Shown one piece after another: positions 45,147 through 52,213 of a stretch of 64,000 bases of DNA. Below the pieces are notes generated by a model. It was given only the letters and a program-made list of their open reading frames with translations, made no database searches and had not been told where the DNA came from. A program made the position numbers and the translations under genes. Each line of letters begins with the position of its first letter. Position 1 is the stretch's first letter. This DNA comes from Pseudoduganella dura (GTDB lineage: Bacteria > Pseudomonadota > Gammaproteobacteria > Burkholderiales > Burkholderiaceae_D), in NCBI RefSeq assembly GCF_009727155.1, contig NZ_WNWM01000002.1, forward strand, positions 124,001-188,000. The letters run 5' to 3'.

Positions 45147-45399
45147 ATATTCTTCAAATGTGCTGAACTTGAATGACTGCTTCTGACCGATAGCTGCCTG
45201 TCGCGTTAGGCTATCAGCTTACAAACCAGCAAGCCTACAGAATTTCATAGCGGCTGTTTTCCGAGCATTTCGACCTAAAGCTTCAGCAGAGTGAATTAAC
45301 GGCGGGTAGTGGTCACCTAGTTTGAGGAGGCCGATGGGAATGCTGCCGGACTGCCAGGGCATGGTGACGGCAGTATATGTGCAGGCTGCCCTGCCAAGT

Positions 45400-46082
45400 T
45401 CAGAACTCCTTCGTGCATGCGCGCTTGACTTTTTTCCTGCCGCTGCCTGTGTAGGTGGTCGTCACGTGCTGGTAGCATCGGAATTTATCGTTCCGGTACA
45501 CCGGCGACACCGAATACTCCTCGCGCTTGACCAGCTTTCCCTTGACCCAGCAGTGCTTCTCGGTGCCGACGTCGGCGGCGCCGCTTTCCAGAAGGCGGTT
45601 ACGCAGTTTCTGTCGCGATCGTCAATATCCAGGCCGCCGATCGCTGACAGCCCTTCGTGCAGCACGAAGCGCCGCGTGGCGCGCTCATACAGGAACACTG
45701 CATGGCTTTCGTTGCCGATGCCCGCTTTGTCCTGGAGCACGGCCAGGTCGCGGCAGCCGTCGTTGTTGAAGTCGCGGGTGTCGATGCCGGGCGCGGTGGC
45801 GTCATCCGGGTCAAGCGCCTCGCTGTGCGCGTACCAGTTCTCCAGCTGGCCGATCTCATGCAGCACCTTGCCGGTGCGCACGTCGCGAACGCGCACGCTG
45901 CCCTTGAGCTCGAATTCTTCTTTCGTGGCCGGTACCCACTCGACCCGTAGCGCGCTGGCCCCTGACTTTCCGCTGTTCGGGCCGCACCAAGGATCTGCCT
46001 CCGGTGCCACGGCAGCTGCTGCTGCCGCCAGGTGGGCCATCATCCAGACAAGGAAAGCAAGGAAGTCCGGTAAACGCGCCAC
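45400..46082 (-). pseudogene. XAC2610-like exported protein, frameshifted
   Basis: A GTG at 46082 with GGAG seven bases upstream opens a frame with a signal-peptide-like start (ARLPDFLAFLVWMMAHLAAA). The body resembles XAC2610/FG-GAP-type proteins (GSVRVRDVRTGKVLHEIGQL, IDTRDFNNDGCRDLAVLQDK, SHAVFLYERATRRFVLHEGL). Near 45610 the plausible sequence leaves this frame. A neighbouring frame carries LRNRLLESGAADVGTEKHCW, REEYSVSPVYRNDKFRCYQH and VTTTYTGSGRKKVKRAC to a stop at 45400, the expected C-terminus of the family. A one- or two-base indel around 45605-45615 explains it. The function of the family is unknown. Confidence 0.65.
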
Positions 46083-46099
46083 GGTATCACTCCACAAAT

Positions 46100-46515
46100 G
46101 ATCGGGACGCCAAGCTTACTATATGTGCAATTTTCCAGTAAAGCGTACTTCGTTCGACGGTGCTTCCAAATAACCAGTTTCCTGTCTGTTTCATGCGCAG
46201 CTGTCAGGCTGGCAGGCTGGCCGCTCTGAGCTTCAGGGCGCTCGCACTTCCGGTGCCGCCCCAAAGCGGACCCTTGCACCGGGGTCGCTGCAGATAAAAT
46301 TTCATGCTTTCTCCCCGTGGCGAACGACGTTCACCCATAGCCGACGGTCATGGCTGCCACGTTTCGCAGAAGCAAAAACAGGCTACCCCCCGCTCGCCTA
46401 ATTGACTATGCGTGCACAGTTTGCAAATCCAGCGCCCACAAGATCTTTCTCGATTACAGCCGTCGCCACGTCGCAGCCAATCAGATGAACCATTTTGCCG
46501 GACCTTCTAAATATC
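46100..46515. other. Gene-free, repeat-bearing edge of the island
   Basis: I find no convincing gene. It contains the GCCGCCCCAAAGCGGAC segment at 46253 that matches the end of repeat copy B, and otherwise unremarkable low-complexity DNA. Confidence 0.4.
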
Positions 46516-46668
46516 CTATGTAATAACGTTCAATTGAGTCATCAATGCGTCGATCTTGCGCTCAAGCCTCGGGTTCGATGCTCCGATAAAGAACCATATG
46601 CAGGCGAAATTCACCACGGGGATGAGGGCAAGAATCGTCCCCAGAGCGACGTTCCCTCCTGTTTCCAT
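46516..46668 (-). CDS. 50-residue membrane microprotein
   Basis: A short frame starts at ATG 46668 and ends at TAG 46516. The product reads METGGNVALGTILALIPVV, then NFACIWFFIGASNPRLER and KIDALMTQLNVIT: one hydrophobic membrane helix followed by an amphipathic helix rich in charged residues. The alternation of residues and clean helix boundaries argue for a real gene or a recent remnant. An in-frame ATG at 46695 would add nine residues; neither start has a good ribosome site. It lies 97 bp beyond the stop of the GH3 gene on the same strand. The function is unknown. Confidence 0.45.
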   Translation of the reverse strand: METGGNVALGTILALIPVVNFACIWFFIGASNPRLERKIDALMTQLNVIT

Positions 46669-46764
46669 GGCCGGAAAGTAAGCGGAAACAGCCATGCGCC
46701 AACCGGTTCAAATCGGCCAACAATGCCGGCCATAGCCGCCGGCATCATGGCGAGCATCGCTTCC

Positions 46765-49491
46765 TCACTTCGGCAGCGCAAAATCCCCCTCCACCCGCAG
46801 CTTCGCCTCGCCCACCCGGGCGAACTTCGGCTGCCCGCCGCCGGCATACACGGTGTACTCGCCTGCCCGCACCGAACGGCCGCCCTTGGCATCGACCTGC
46901 GATTGCGCACGGGCGTCGATCTCCAGCGCGACAGTCCGGCTGGCGCCCGCCTTCACGTGCACGCGCCTGAAACCGGCCAGCACCGGGTTCGACCGGTCGC
47001 CCGGCTTGGCCAGGTAGACCTGCACGACCTCGTCGCTGTCGCGCTTGCCGGTATTGCGCACGGTGACCGTGGCCTTGACGTGCTGCCCGGCTTTCACGCG
47101 CGCGGCGGACAGCTTCGGCGCCGCGTAGCTGAAGCTGGTGTAGCTGAGGCCATGGCCGAACGGGTGCAGCACCGGGCCGTTGAAGTAGCGGTAGGTGCGG
47201 TTGCGCATCGTGTAGTCGGCGAACGGCGGCAGGTCCGCTTCCGAGCGATGGATCGTGTACGGCAGCCGGCCCGCCGGGCTGACCTGCCCGGCTAGCACGC
47301 GCGCGATCGCGGCACCGCCGCCCTCGCCCGGATACCAGGCGTGCACGATGGCGTCGGCGTTCGCTTCCACCCACGGGTCGGAGATCGGCCCGCCGGTGAG
47401 CAGCACCACCACCAGCGGCTTGCCTGTCGCCTTGACCGCCGCCAGCAGGCGCCGCTGCGCGTCCGGCAGCGCCAGCGTGAGGCGGTCGCCGCCGCGGAAG
47501 CCCGGGAAGTCCACCTTCATTTCCTCGCCTTCGAGGTCGGGCGACAGGCCGACCAGAGCCACCGCCACATCGCTGCTCCTGGCGGCGGCCACGGCGTCGT
47601 CGAGCAGCGCATCCTGCGGCGTCACCCATTCCAGCGTGCTGGCCCGGTCGTTCTCGGTGCGTGCGTAGTCGATGCGCACGCGGCGCGGCTTCGTGTCGTC
47701 GAACGTGAAGTGGATCTTGTTCATGCGCTGCTGGCAGTTGCCGGCCACGCATTCGGCCGTGTTGCCGGCGCCGATGCCGGCCTTCTCGGGGGAGACCACC
47801 AGTTCGTCGTCGATCCACACCTTGATGTTCGGCAGCGGCCGGTCGCGCGGCACGATCATGCGAAAGCCCAGCTCGTACTTGCCGGGCACCGGCGGCACGA
47901 TCACCCCGGTCCAGCGCACCGAAAATTTCTTCGGTTCGAAGCCTTGCGGCGCGCTGTGCTCGAAATTGAAATTGATGACCGGGTCGGTGCGCGTCAGCTT
48001 CGGCGTGCCGGCGAAATCCAGGTTGTCGAAGTACTCGCCCTTCAGGCCGTGCTCGTCGCTGCCGGCCGCCACCCGCAGGAACGTCTCGGGAACCGGCATG
48101 CGCTTGCCGTCGATCAGCGGCGCGCCGGCCGCGTAGCGCACCTGCGCCGCGCCAAATGCCTTGCGCAGTTCGTCAACCGGCAGCGACGGGTGCAGGATGG
48201 TGCCGTTGTAGTTGCCTTCCAGGCTTTGCAGCAATGCCGCGTTCGGGCCGATGACGGCGATGCGCGCCTGGCTGGCGAGCGGCAGCGTCCCGCCCTCGTT
48301 CTTGAGCAGCACGATCGCCTCCTCGGCGGCCTGCTGCGCCAGCGCGCGGTGCCGCGCCGAGTTGATCTCGGCATACGGCACCTTGTCGTACGCGCTGCCG
48401 TCGAGAAGGCCCATGCGGATGCGGGCCGCCATCAGGCGTGCCAGCGAAGTGTCGATCTCGGCCTCGGTGATCAGGCCTTTCGCCACCGCGTCCGGCAGGC
48501 CCAGGTAGCTCTGGCCGCACACCAGGTCGGTGCCGGCCTTGACGGCCGTGGCAGCCGCATGGACGATGTCGGGCGAGGTCTTGTGGCCCGTGACCAGGTC
48601 GCGCACCGAGTCGCAGTCCGAGACGATGAAGCCCTTGAAGCCCCAGTCGCGGCGCACCAGGCCGTTCTGCAGCGGATGCGCGCACATCGGAATGCCGTCC
48701 ACCGCGTTGTAGGCGCACATCAGCGAATACGCCCGGGCATCGACGATCGCGTTGCGGAACGCCGGCAGGTAGGTGTCTTCCAGGTCGAACGGCGACACGT
48801 CGACGTTGAAGCTGTGGCGCTCCGGTTCGGGGCCGGAATGCACCACGAAGTGCTTCGGCGTGGCCACGCCCTTGTACAGTTTCGGGTCGGTGCCCTGGAT
48901 GCCGCGGATGAACGCCATGCCCAGCTGGCCGGTCAGGTGCGGGTCTTCGCCATAAGTTTCCTGGCCGCGGCCCCAGCGCGGGTCGCGGTAGATGTTGATG
49001 TTGGGCGTCCAGTAATTGACGCCGAAGTAGCGCGCCGTGCCGCCGGGATCGCGCCGCAGCGCCGCATTGAAGTTGGCGCGCCCTTCCAGCGCGATCGCAT
49101 CGGCCAGGCGTTCCGTCAGCACGGTATCCCACGTGGCGGCCAGCCCGATCGCCTGCGGGAACACGGTCGCATGCCCGGCTCGCGCCACGCCGTGCAGCAC
49201 CTCGTTCCACCAGCCGTAGCGCTTCAGGCCCAGCCGCTCGATGGCCGGCGCGCCGCTCTGCATCTGCTCGGCCTTTTCCTTCAGCGTCATGCGCGCCACC
49301 AGGTCGTTCGCGCGCGCTTCCGGCGACAGCGACGTGTCGCGGTACGCGGCATCGGCCTGCGCGCGGCTGCTGCCCGGTGCGCAGGCCAGCGCTACCGCGA
49401 GCGGCACGGCGGCAAGCATGCCGAGGCGCGGCGAGGTTCGGGATGGCGGGATGGACGGACGGCGGATGCCGGGGGTGGCTGCGGGGTGCAT
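46765..49491 (-). CDS. GH3 beta-glucosidase/xylosidase with PA14 insertion
   Basis: A 908-residue secreted family 3 glycosidase. AGGAGACCC right before the ATG at 49491 decides the start; the open frame continues upstream to 49629. A signal peptide ends near GSSRAQA. The (alpha/beta)8 domain has LSPEARANDLVARMTLKEK, GWWNEVLHGVARAG, YRDPRWGRGQETYGEDPHL, KHFVVHSGPEPERH and nucleophile Asp292 in GFIVSDCDSV. The (alpha/beta)6 domain contains an inserted PA14 carbohydrate-binding domain (about 482-620, LKGEYFDNLDFAGTP). An Fn3-like C-domain (VRNTGKRDSDEVVQVYL) ends the protein. This layout matches bacterial beta-xylosidases/beta-glucosidases acting on plant polysaccharides. It appears to be a single gene next to the island. 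Confidence 0.93.
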   Translation of the reverse strand: MHPAATPGIRRPSIPPSRTSPRLGMLAAVPLAVALACAPGSSRAQADAAYRDTSLSPEARANDLVARMTLKEKAEQMQSGAPAIERLGLKRYGWWNEVLHGVARAGHATVFPQAIGLAATWDTVLTERLADAIALEGRANFNAALRRDPGGTARYFGVNYWTPNINIYRDPRWGRGQETYGEDPHLTGQLGMAFIRGIQGTDPKLYKGVATPKHFVVHSGPEPERHSFNVDVSPFDLEDTYLPAFRNAIVDARAYSLMCAYNAVDGIPMCAHPLQNGLVRRDWGFKGFIVSDCDSVRDLVTGHKTSPDIVHAAATAVKAGTDLVCGQSYLGLPDAVAKGLITEAEIDTSLARLMAARIRMGLLDGSAYDKVPYAEINSARHRALAQQAAEEAIVLLKNEGGTLPLASQARIAVIGPNAALLQSLEGNYNGTILHPSLPVDELRKAFGAAQVRYAAGAPLIDGKRMPVPETFLRVAAGSDEHGLKGEYFDNLDFAGTPKLTRTDPVINFNFEHSAPQGFEPKKFSVRWTGVIVPPVPGKYELGFRMIVPRDRPLPNIKVWIDDELVVSPEKAGIGAGNTAECVAGNCQQRMNKIHFTFDDTKPRRVRIDYARTENDRASTLEWVTPQDALLDDAVAAARSSDVAVALVGLSPDLEGEEMKVDFPGFRGGDRLTLALPDAQRRLLAAVKATGKPLVVVLLTGGPISDPWVEANADAIVHAWYPGEGGGAAIARVLAGQVSPAGRLPYTIHRSEADLPPFADYTMRNRTYRYFNGPVLHPFGHGLSYTSFSYAAPKLSAARVKAGQHVKATVTVRNTGKRDSDEVVQVYLAKPGDRSNPVLAGFRRVHVKAGASRTVALEIDARAQSQVDAKGGRSVRAGEYTVYAGGGQPKFARVGEAKLRVEGDFALPK

Positions 49492-49674
49492 GGGTCTCCT
49501 GTGCGGTTTGATGACCGGCATCGTGGCGGACCGCCAGCCTGCCGGCGCGGCCGGATGCCGGTTCACTTGCCGGTTTATCCGCCAATTCTGCAGCCCCGCG
49601 GCAGCCGCCGCAATTTCGAAAATCGTCAAACGCGGAGCGTTTTTACGATCCGCCCGCCGTACCCGGGGCAGTCC

Positions 49675-50049
49675 TCATGCAGCCGGCACCTCGTCGATGC
49701 CGAAGTACACGGGCAGGCCGAGCTCGCGGGCCTGGCGCACGTCGCCGTCGGCACCGCGCGAGGCACCCGGGATCCGGCAGACGGCACCGCAGCGGGCGAT
49801 CACGCGCCGTGCCACGTCGTACAGGAATTCGGCCGGCACATATTCCGCGACACGCCCGTGCCCGGCGTGCTGCGCCAGCGGCAGTGCGAGCCATTCGCCG
49901 ATCAGCGGCACATGGCCCTTCGCGTAGACCTGCCAGGCCGCGCCTTCGAGCGCGCGCAGGTTGCGCGCGATGTGCAGCAGGTCGCCTTCAGTGCCGCTGC
50001 GGTAAGGGCCGGCAATCAGGATGGTCATCGGTTTCATGGTGTTTTTCAT
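49675..50049 (-). CDS. DUF4406 / nucleoside deoxyribosyltransferase-like protein
   Basis: A 124-residue Rossmann-like protein. MTILIAGPYRSGT resembles the opening of DUF4406 and nucleoside 2-deoxyribosyltransferase-like proteins. It continues with ARNLRALEGAAWQVYAKGHV, PLIGEWLALPLA, a CGAVCRIPGASRGADGDVRQ segment and ARELGLPVYFGIDEVP. The fold suggests binding or cleavage of a nucleotide-like molecule; the actual reaction is unknown. Starts at 50049 (MKNTMKP), 50037 (MKPMTIL) and 50085 are possible and none has a clear ribosome site. It is a single gene between the GH3 gene and the candidate small RNA. Confidence 0.75.
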   Translation of the reverse strand: MKNTMKPMTILIAGPYRSGTEGDLLHIARNLRALEGAAWQVYAKGHVPLIGEWLALPLAQHAGHGRVAEYVPAEFLYDVARRVIARCGAVCRIPGASRGADGDVRQARELGLPVYFGIDEVPAA

Positions 50050-50193
50050 ATCGTTAAGGAAACACGATATTACATGACGCTGCACGATATTGCACGATTC
50101 TGCACGTTAATTCACCATGCAAATGATGGATGACAACGCGCAGTTATTTGGACTGTTATGCACCGGATTGATAACGCGCATCAGAAATGGCAA

Positions 50194-50223
50194 TTGGCCG
50201 CGGCGGCGGCGGCGCGCCATAAT
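50194..50223 (+). promoter_or_regulatory. Putative promoter of the candidate small RNA
   Basis: TTGGCC (50194-50199), an 18-bp spacer and CATAAT (50218-50223) form a plausible sigma70 -35/-10 pair on the plus strand, ahead of a stretch with no plus-strand gene. Confidence 0.4.
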
Positions 50224-50229
50224 GCATCC

Positions 50230-50295
50230 GTCTCCTCCGATTGTTCGGATCACCGAATCGGACTTCAGCCCGCTCCCTGCAGCGGGCTTTCTTTT
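50230..50295 (+). ncRNA. Candidate small RNA with CU-rich anti-Shine-Dalgarno motif
   Basis: About 66 bases on the plus strand, starting near 50230 by distance from the promoter-like CATAAT. The 5' end carries the pyrimidine-rich TCTCCTCC, which can pair with AGGAG-type ribosome sites. A stem follows, with TCCGATT (50236-50242) pairing AATCGGA (50256-50262) around a 13-base loop. It ends in a strong terminator hairpin plus TTCTTTT. Neighbouring protein genes are on the minus strand, and the terminator's T tract points the other way, so this signal needs a plus-strand transcript. The 3' end overlaps the end of the GGDEF gene antisense. No known family is assigned. Confidence 0.4.
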
Positions 50296-51965
50296 GCCCG
50301 CGCCGGTTCGCTCATGGCATGAGGCGGCCCGGGGTGGCCCGCGCCATTGGCGTGCACGATGGCGAGCCGCTCGGCGCCCACCGCGGTGACCGCATAGCCG
50401 TTGCGGCCGGCGGCCTTCACGCCGTACAGCGCATAGTCGGCCGACTGCATGATCGCTTCGGCGCTCGTGTGGTGGCGCGTGACGGAGATGCCGATGCTGG
50501 CCGTGACGCACAGCGTCGCGCCGCCGGCGCGGAACGGTTCGGCCATCGCCGCCAGGATCTTGCCGCCCAGCTGGTGCGCCTCGTCGAAGCCGCGCACCTG
50601 TTCATAGACGATCACGAACTCGTCGCCGGCCAGCCGGGCCACGGTGTCGGTGCAGCGCACGGCGCCCTGCAGCCGCCGGGCGAATTCCACCAGCACGGCA
50701 TCGCCCACCGCGTGGCCGTGGGTGTCGTTGATGCTCTTGAACCGGTCGATATCGAGGAATGCCACCGCCACCGAGTCGCCCGAGCGCCGCGCGCGCGCCA
50801 GCGCGGCCGGCAGGAACTGGTCGAACATGCGGCGGTTGTGGGTGCCGGTCAGCACGTCGGTGGTGGCCATCCGGTGCAGGTCGTCCGCCGCCTGCTTGCG
50901 GGTGTGCGACAGCCGGTACAGCGCGCGGCTCAGCACGCCGAATTCATCCTGGTTGTCCACGTTGAACGCGCTGATGTCCGTGGCGCCCGCATCGATGCCT
51001 TCGACGCTGCGCTGCAACTGGTCCAGCGGCTCCATCAGCACCTTCACCAGGCCCCAGCCGAACACGCCCGCCATCACCGTGAACAGGCCGGCCGCGCCCA
51101 GCGCGTTGAACCACACCGAGGCCATCGGCGCGAAGGCGTCGGCCAGCGGATACGATACCGCCACCGTCCAGTCAACGTGGCGCAGGCGCTTCCACGCCAC
51201 CAGCGACGGCTCCTTCTGGTCGAGGATATCGGCGCGCCAGCCTTCCGCGCCCTCCATCGCGGCGGCGATGGCCGGGCGCTCGTCGGCCGACGGGCGGGTC
51301 AGGATCAGGTCCTTTTGCGGATGGTGCACGACGGTGCCCTCGGTGTCGACGATGAACAGGTAGCCCTGTTCGCGCGTGCGCAGCGCCTCGATCTGGGCGG
51401 CGAACGCCGGCCGCAGCAGGTCCATGCCGCCGACCAGGATCGCATACACGTCGCCGCGCGCATCGATGAGCGGCTGCGTCACGGAGACCACCGGGCGGCC
51501 CGACAGCGCGCTGCGGAACGGCGCCGTGATCACGCTTTCGCGCGAGCGCAGCGTTTCCTGGAAATACGGCCGCGCGCTGACGTTGATCATCTTGTCGTTG
51601 CGGTTCCTCAGGCTGGCCACCCGGTCGCCGCGCGCGTCGAACGCGGCCACGTTGACGAAGCCGTCACGCAGGGTCGTGTGCGATTCCAGCAAGGCCTGCA
51701 CGTCGGCGGGGCCCAGATTGCGCGACAGCGCTTCCTCGGCGACGCTGCGCAGCAGTTCCTGCCTGGCACGCAAGTCGCTGTCGAGGTAGGCGGCGGCCCC
51801 CGACAGGGCCGAGATCTCCTGGCGCGCGATCATGCGCTGGATCTGCGCTTCCGCGATCAGCAGCGAAATGCCGCACACGCCCACGGCGGCGATCAGCACC
51901 ATCGCCGCGACCAGGGCGGACACCTTGAACTTGAAGCTGGTGAAATGTGAGGCGGCCGATGGCAC
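50265..51965 (-). CDS. Cache-HAMP-GGDEF diguanylate cyclase
   Basis: A 566-residue membrane signalling protein. I choose GTG 51965 because AGGAG lies five bases upstream; longer in-frame starts lack this. TM1 (VSALVAAMVLIAAVGVCGIS) is followed by a periplasmic double-Cache domain (residues about 45-290, VNVSARPYFQETLRSRESVI, YAILVGGMDLLRPAF, DWTVAVSYPLADAFA). TM2, a HAMP domain and a GGDEF domain (TDVLTGTHNRRMFDQFL, AFLDIDRFKSINDTHGH) complete it. The active-site motif is AGDEF (446-450) rather than GGDEF; AGDEF is a tolerated variant in some active cyclases. A ligand such as an amino or organic acid is likely. It is divergent from the hybrid kinase gene. Confidence 0.9.
   Translation of the reverse strand: MPSAASHFTSFKFKVSALVAAMVLIAAVGVCGISLLIAEAQIQRMIARQEISALSGAAAYLDSDLRARQELLRSVAEEALSRNLGPADVQALLESHTTLRDGFVNVAAFDARGDRVASLRNRNDKMINVSARPYFQETLRSRESVITAPFRSALSGRPVVSVTQPLIDARGDVYAILVGGMDLLRPAFAAQIEALRTREQGYLFIVDTEGTVVHHPQKDLILTRPSADERPAIAAAMEGAEGWRADILDQKEPSLVAWKRLRHVDWTVAVSYPLADAFAPMASVWFNALGAAGLFTVMAGVFGWGLVKVLMEPLDQLQRSVEGIDAGATDISAFNVDNQDEFGVLSRALYRLSHTRKQAADDLHRMATTDVLTGTHNRRMFDQFLPAALARARRSGDSVAVAFLDIDRFKSINDTHGHAVGDAVLVEFARRLQGAVRCTDTVARLAGDEFVIVYEQVRGFDEAHQLGGKILAAMAEPFRAGGATLCVTASIGISVTRHHTSAEAIMQSADYALYGVKAAGRNGYAVTAVGAERLAIVHANGAGHPGPPHAMSEPARAKESPLQGAG
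50267..50295 (+). terminator. Intrinsic terminator on the plus strand
   Basis: AGCCCGCT (50267-50274), loop CCCTGC and AGCGGGCT (50281-50288), a perfect 8-bp stem, are followed by TTCTTTT. It is oriented for plus-strand transcription, where no protein gene precedes it, and it partly overlaps the last codons of the minus-strand GGDEF gene. Confidence 0.75.
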
Positions 51966-52213
51966 GGCATCTCCTGGCGCACGATGACGCATCGATTCGG
52001 TGATCCGGCGGGAGATGGGCCAGGAAAGCGGCCGGCACGTTGGCAAGGGGCGGGTCCGCGTGTGCACGATTATAACGGGAGCGCATTCCCACCGCTTCAT
52101 CCATGCAAGTCTTGTTGCCCCATAACAACATCATTCCGCACAGCTACAGCGTGCAACTTTAAACCGACTCAGGCATTATCGAACCCGACACCGGGAAGGA
52201 GAACAAGAACTGC

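Noticed and set aside
46745..47818. Alternative minus-strand frame over the GH3 3' half
   Set aside because: Out of frame with a fully recognisable GH3 domain; no independent motifs.
49492..49629. Extended start of the GH3 gene
   Set aside because: The extra 46 residues are not signal-like, while AGGAGACCC directly precedes the ATG at 49491.
50107..50511. Small frames in both directions around the candidate small RNA
   Set aside because: They have no ribosome sites and overlap the GGDEF coding region out of frame; the terminator and stems are better explained by RNA.
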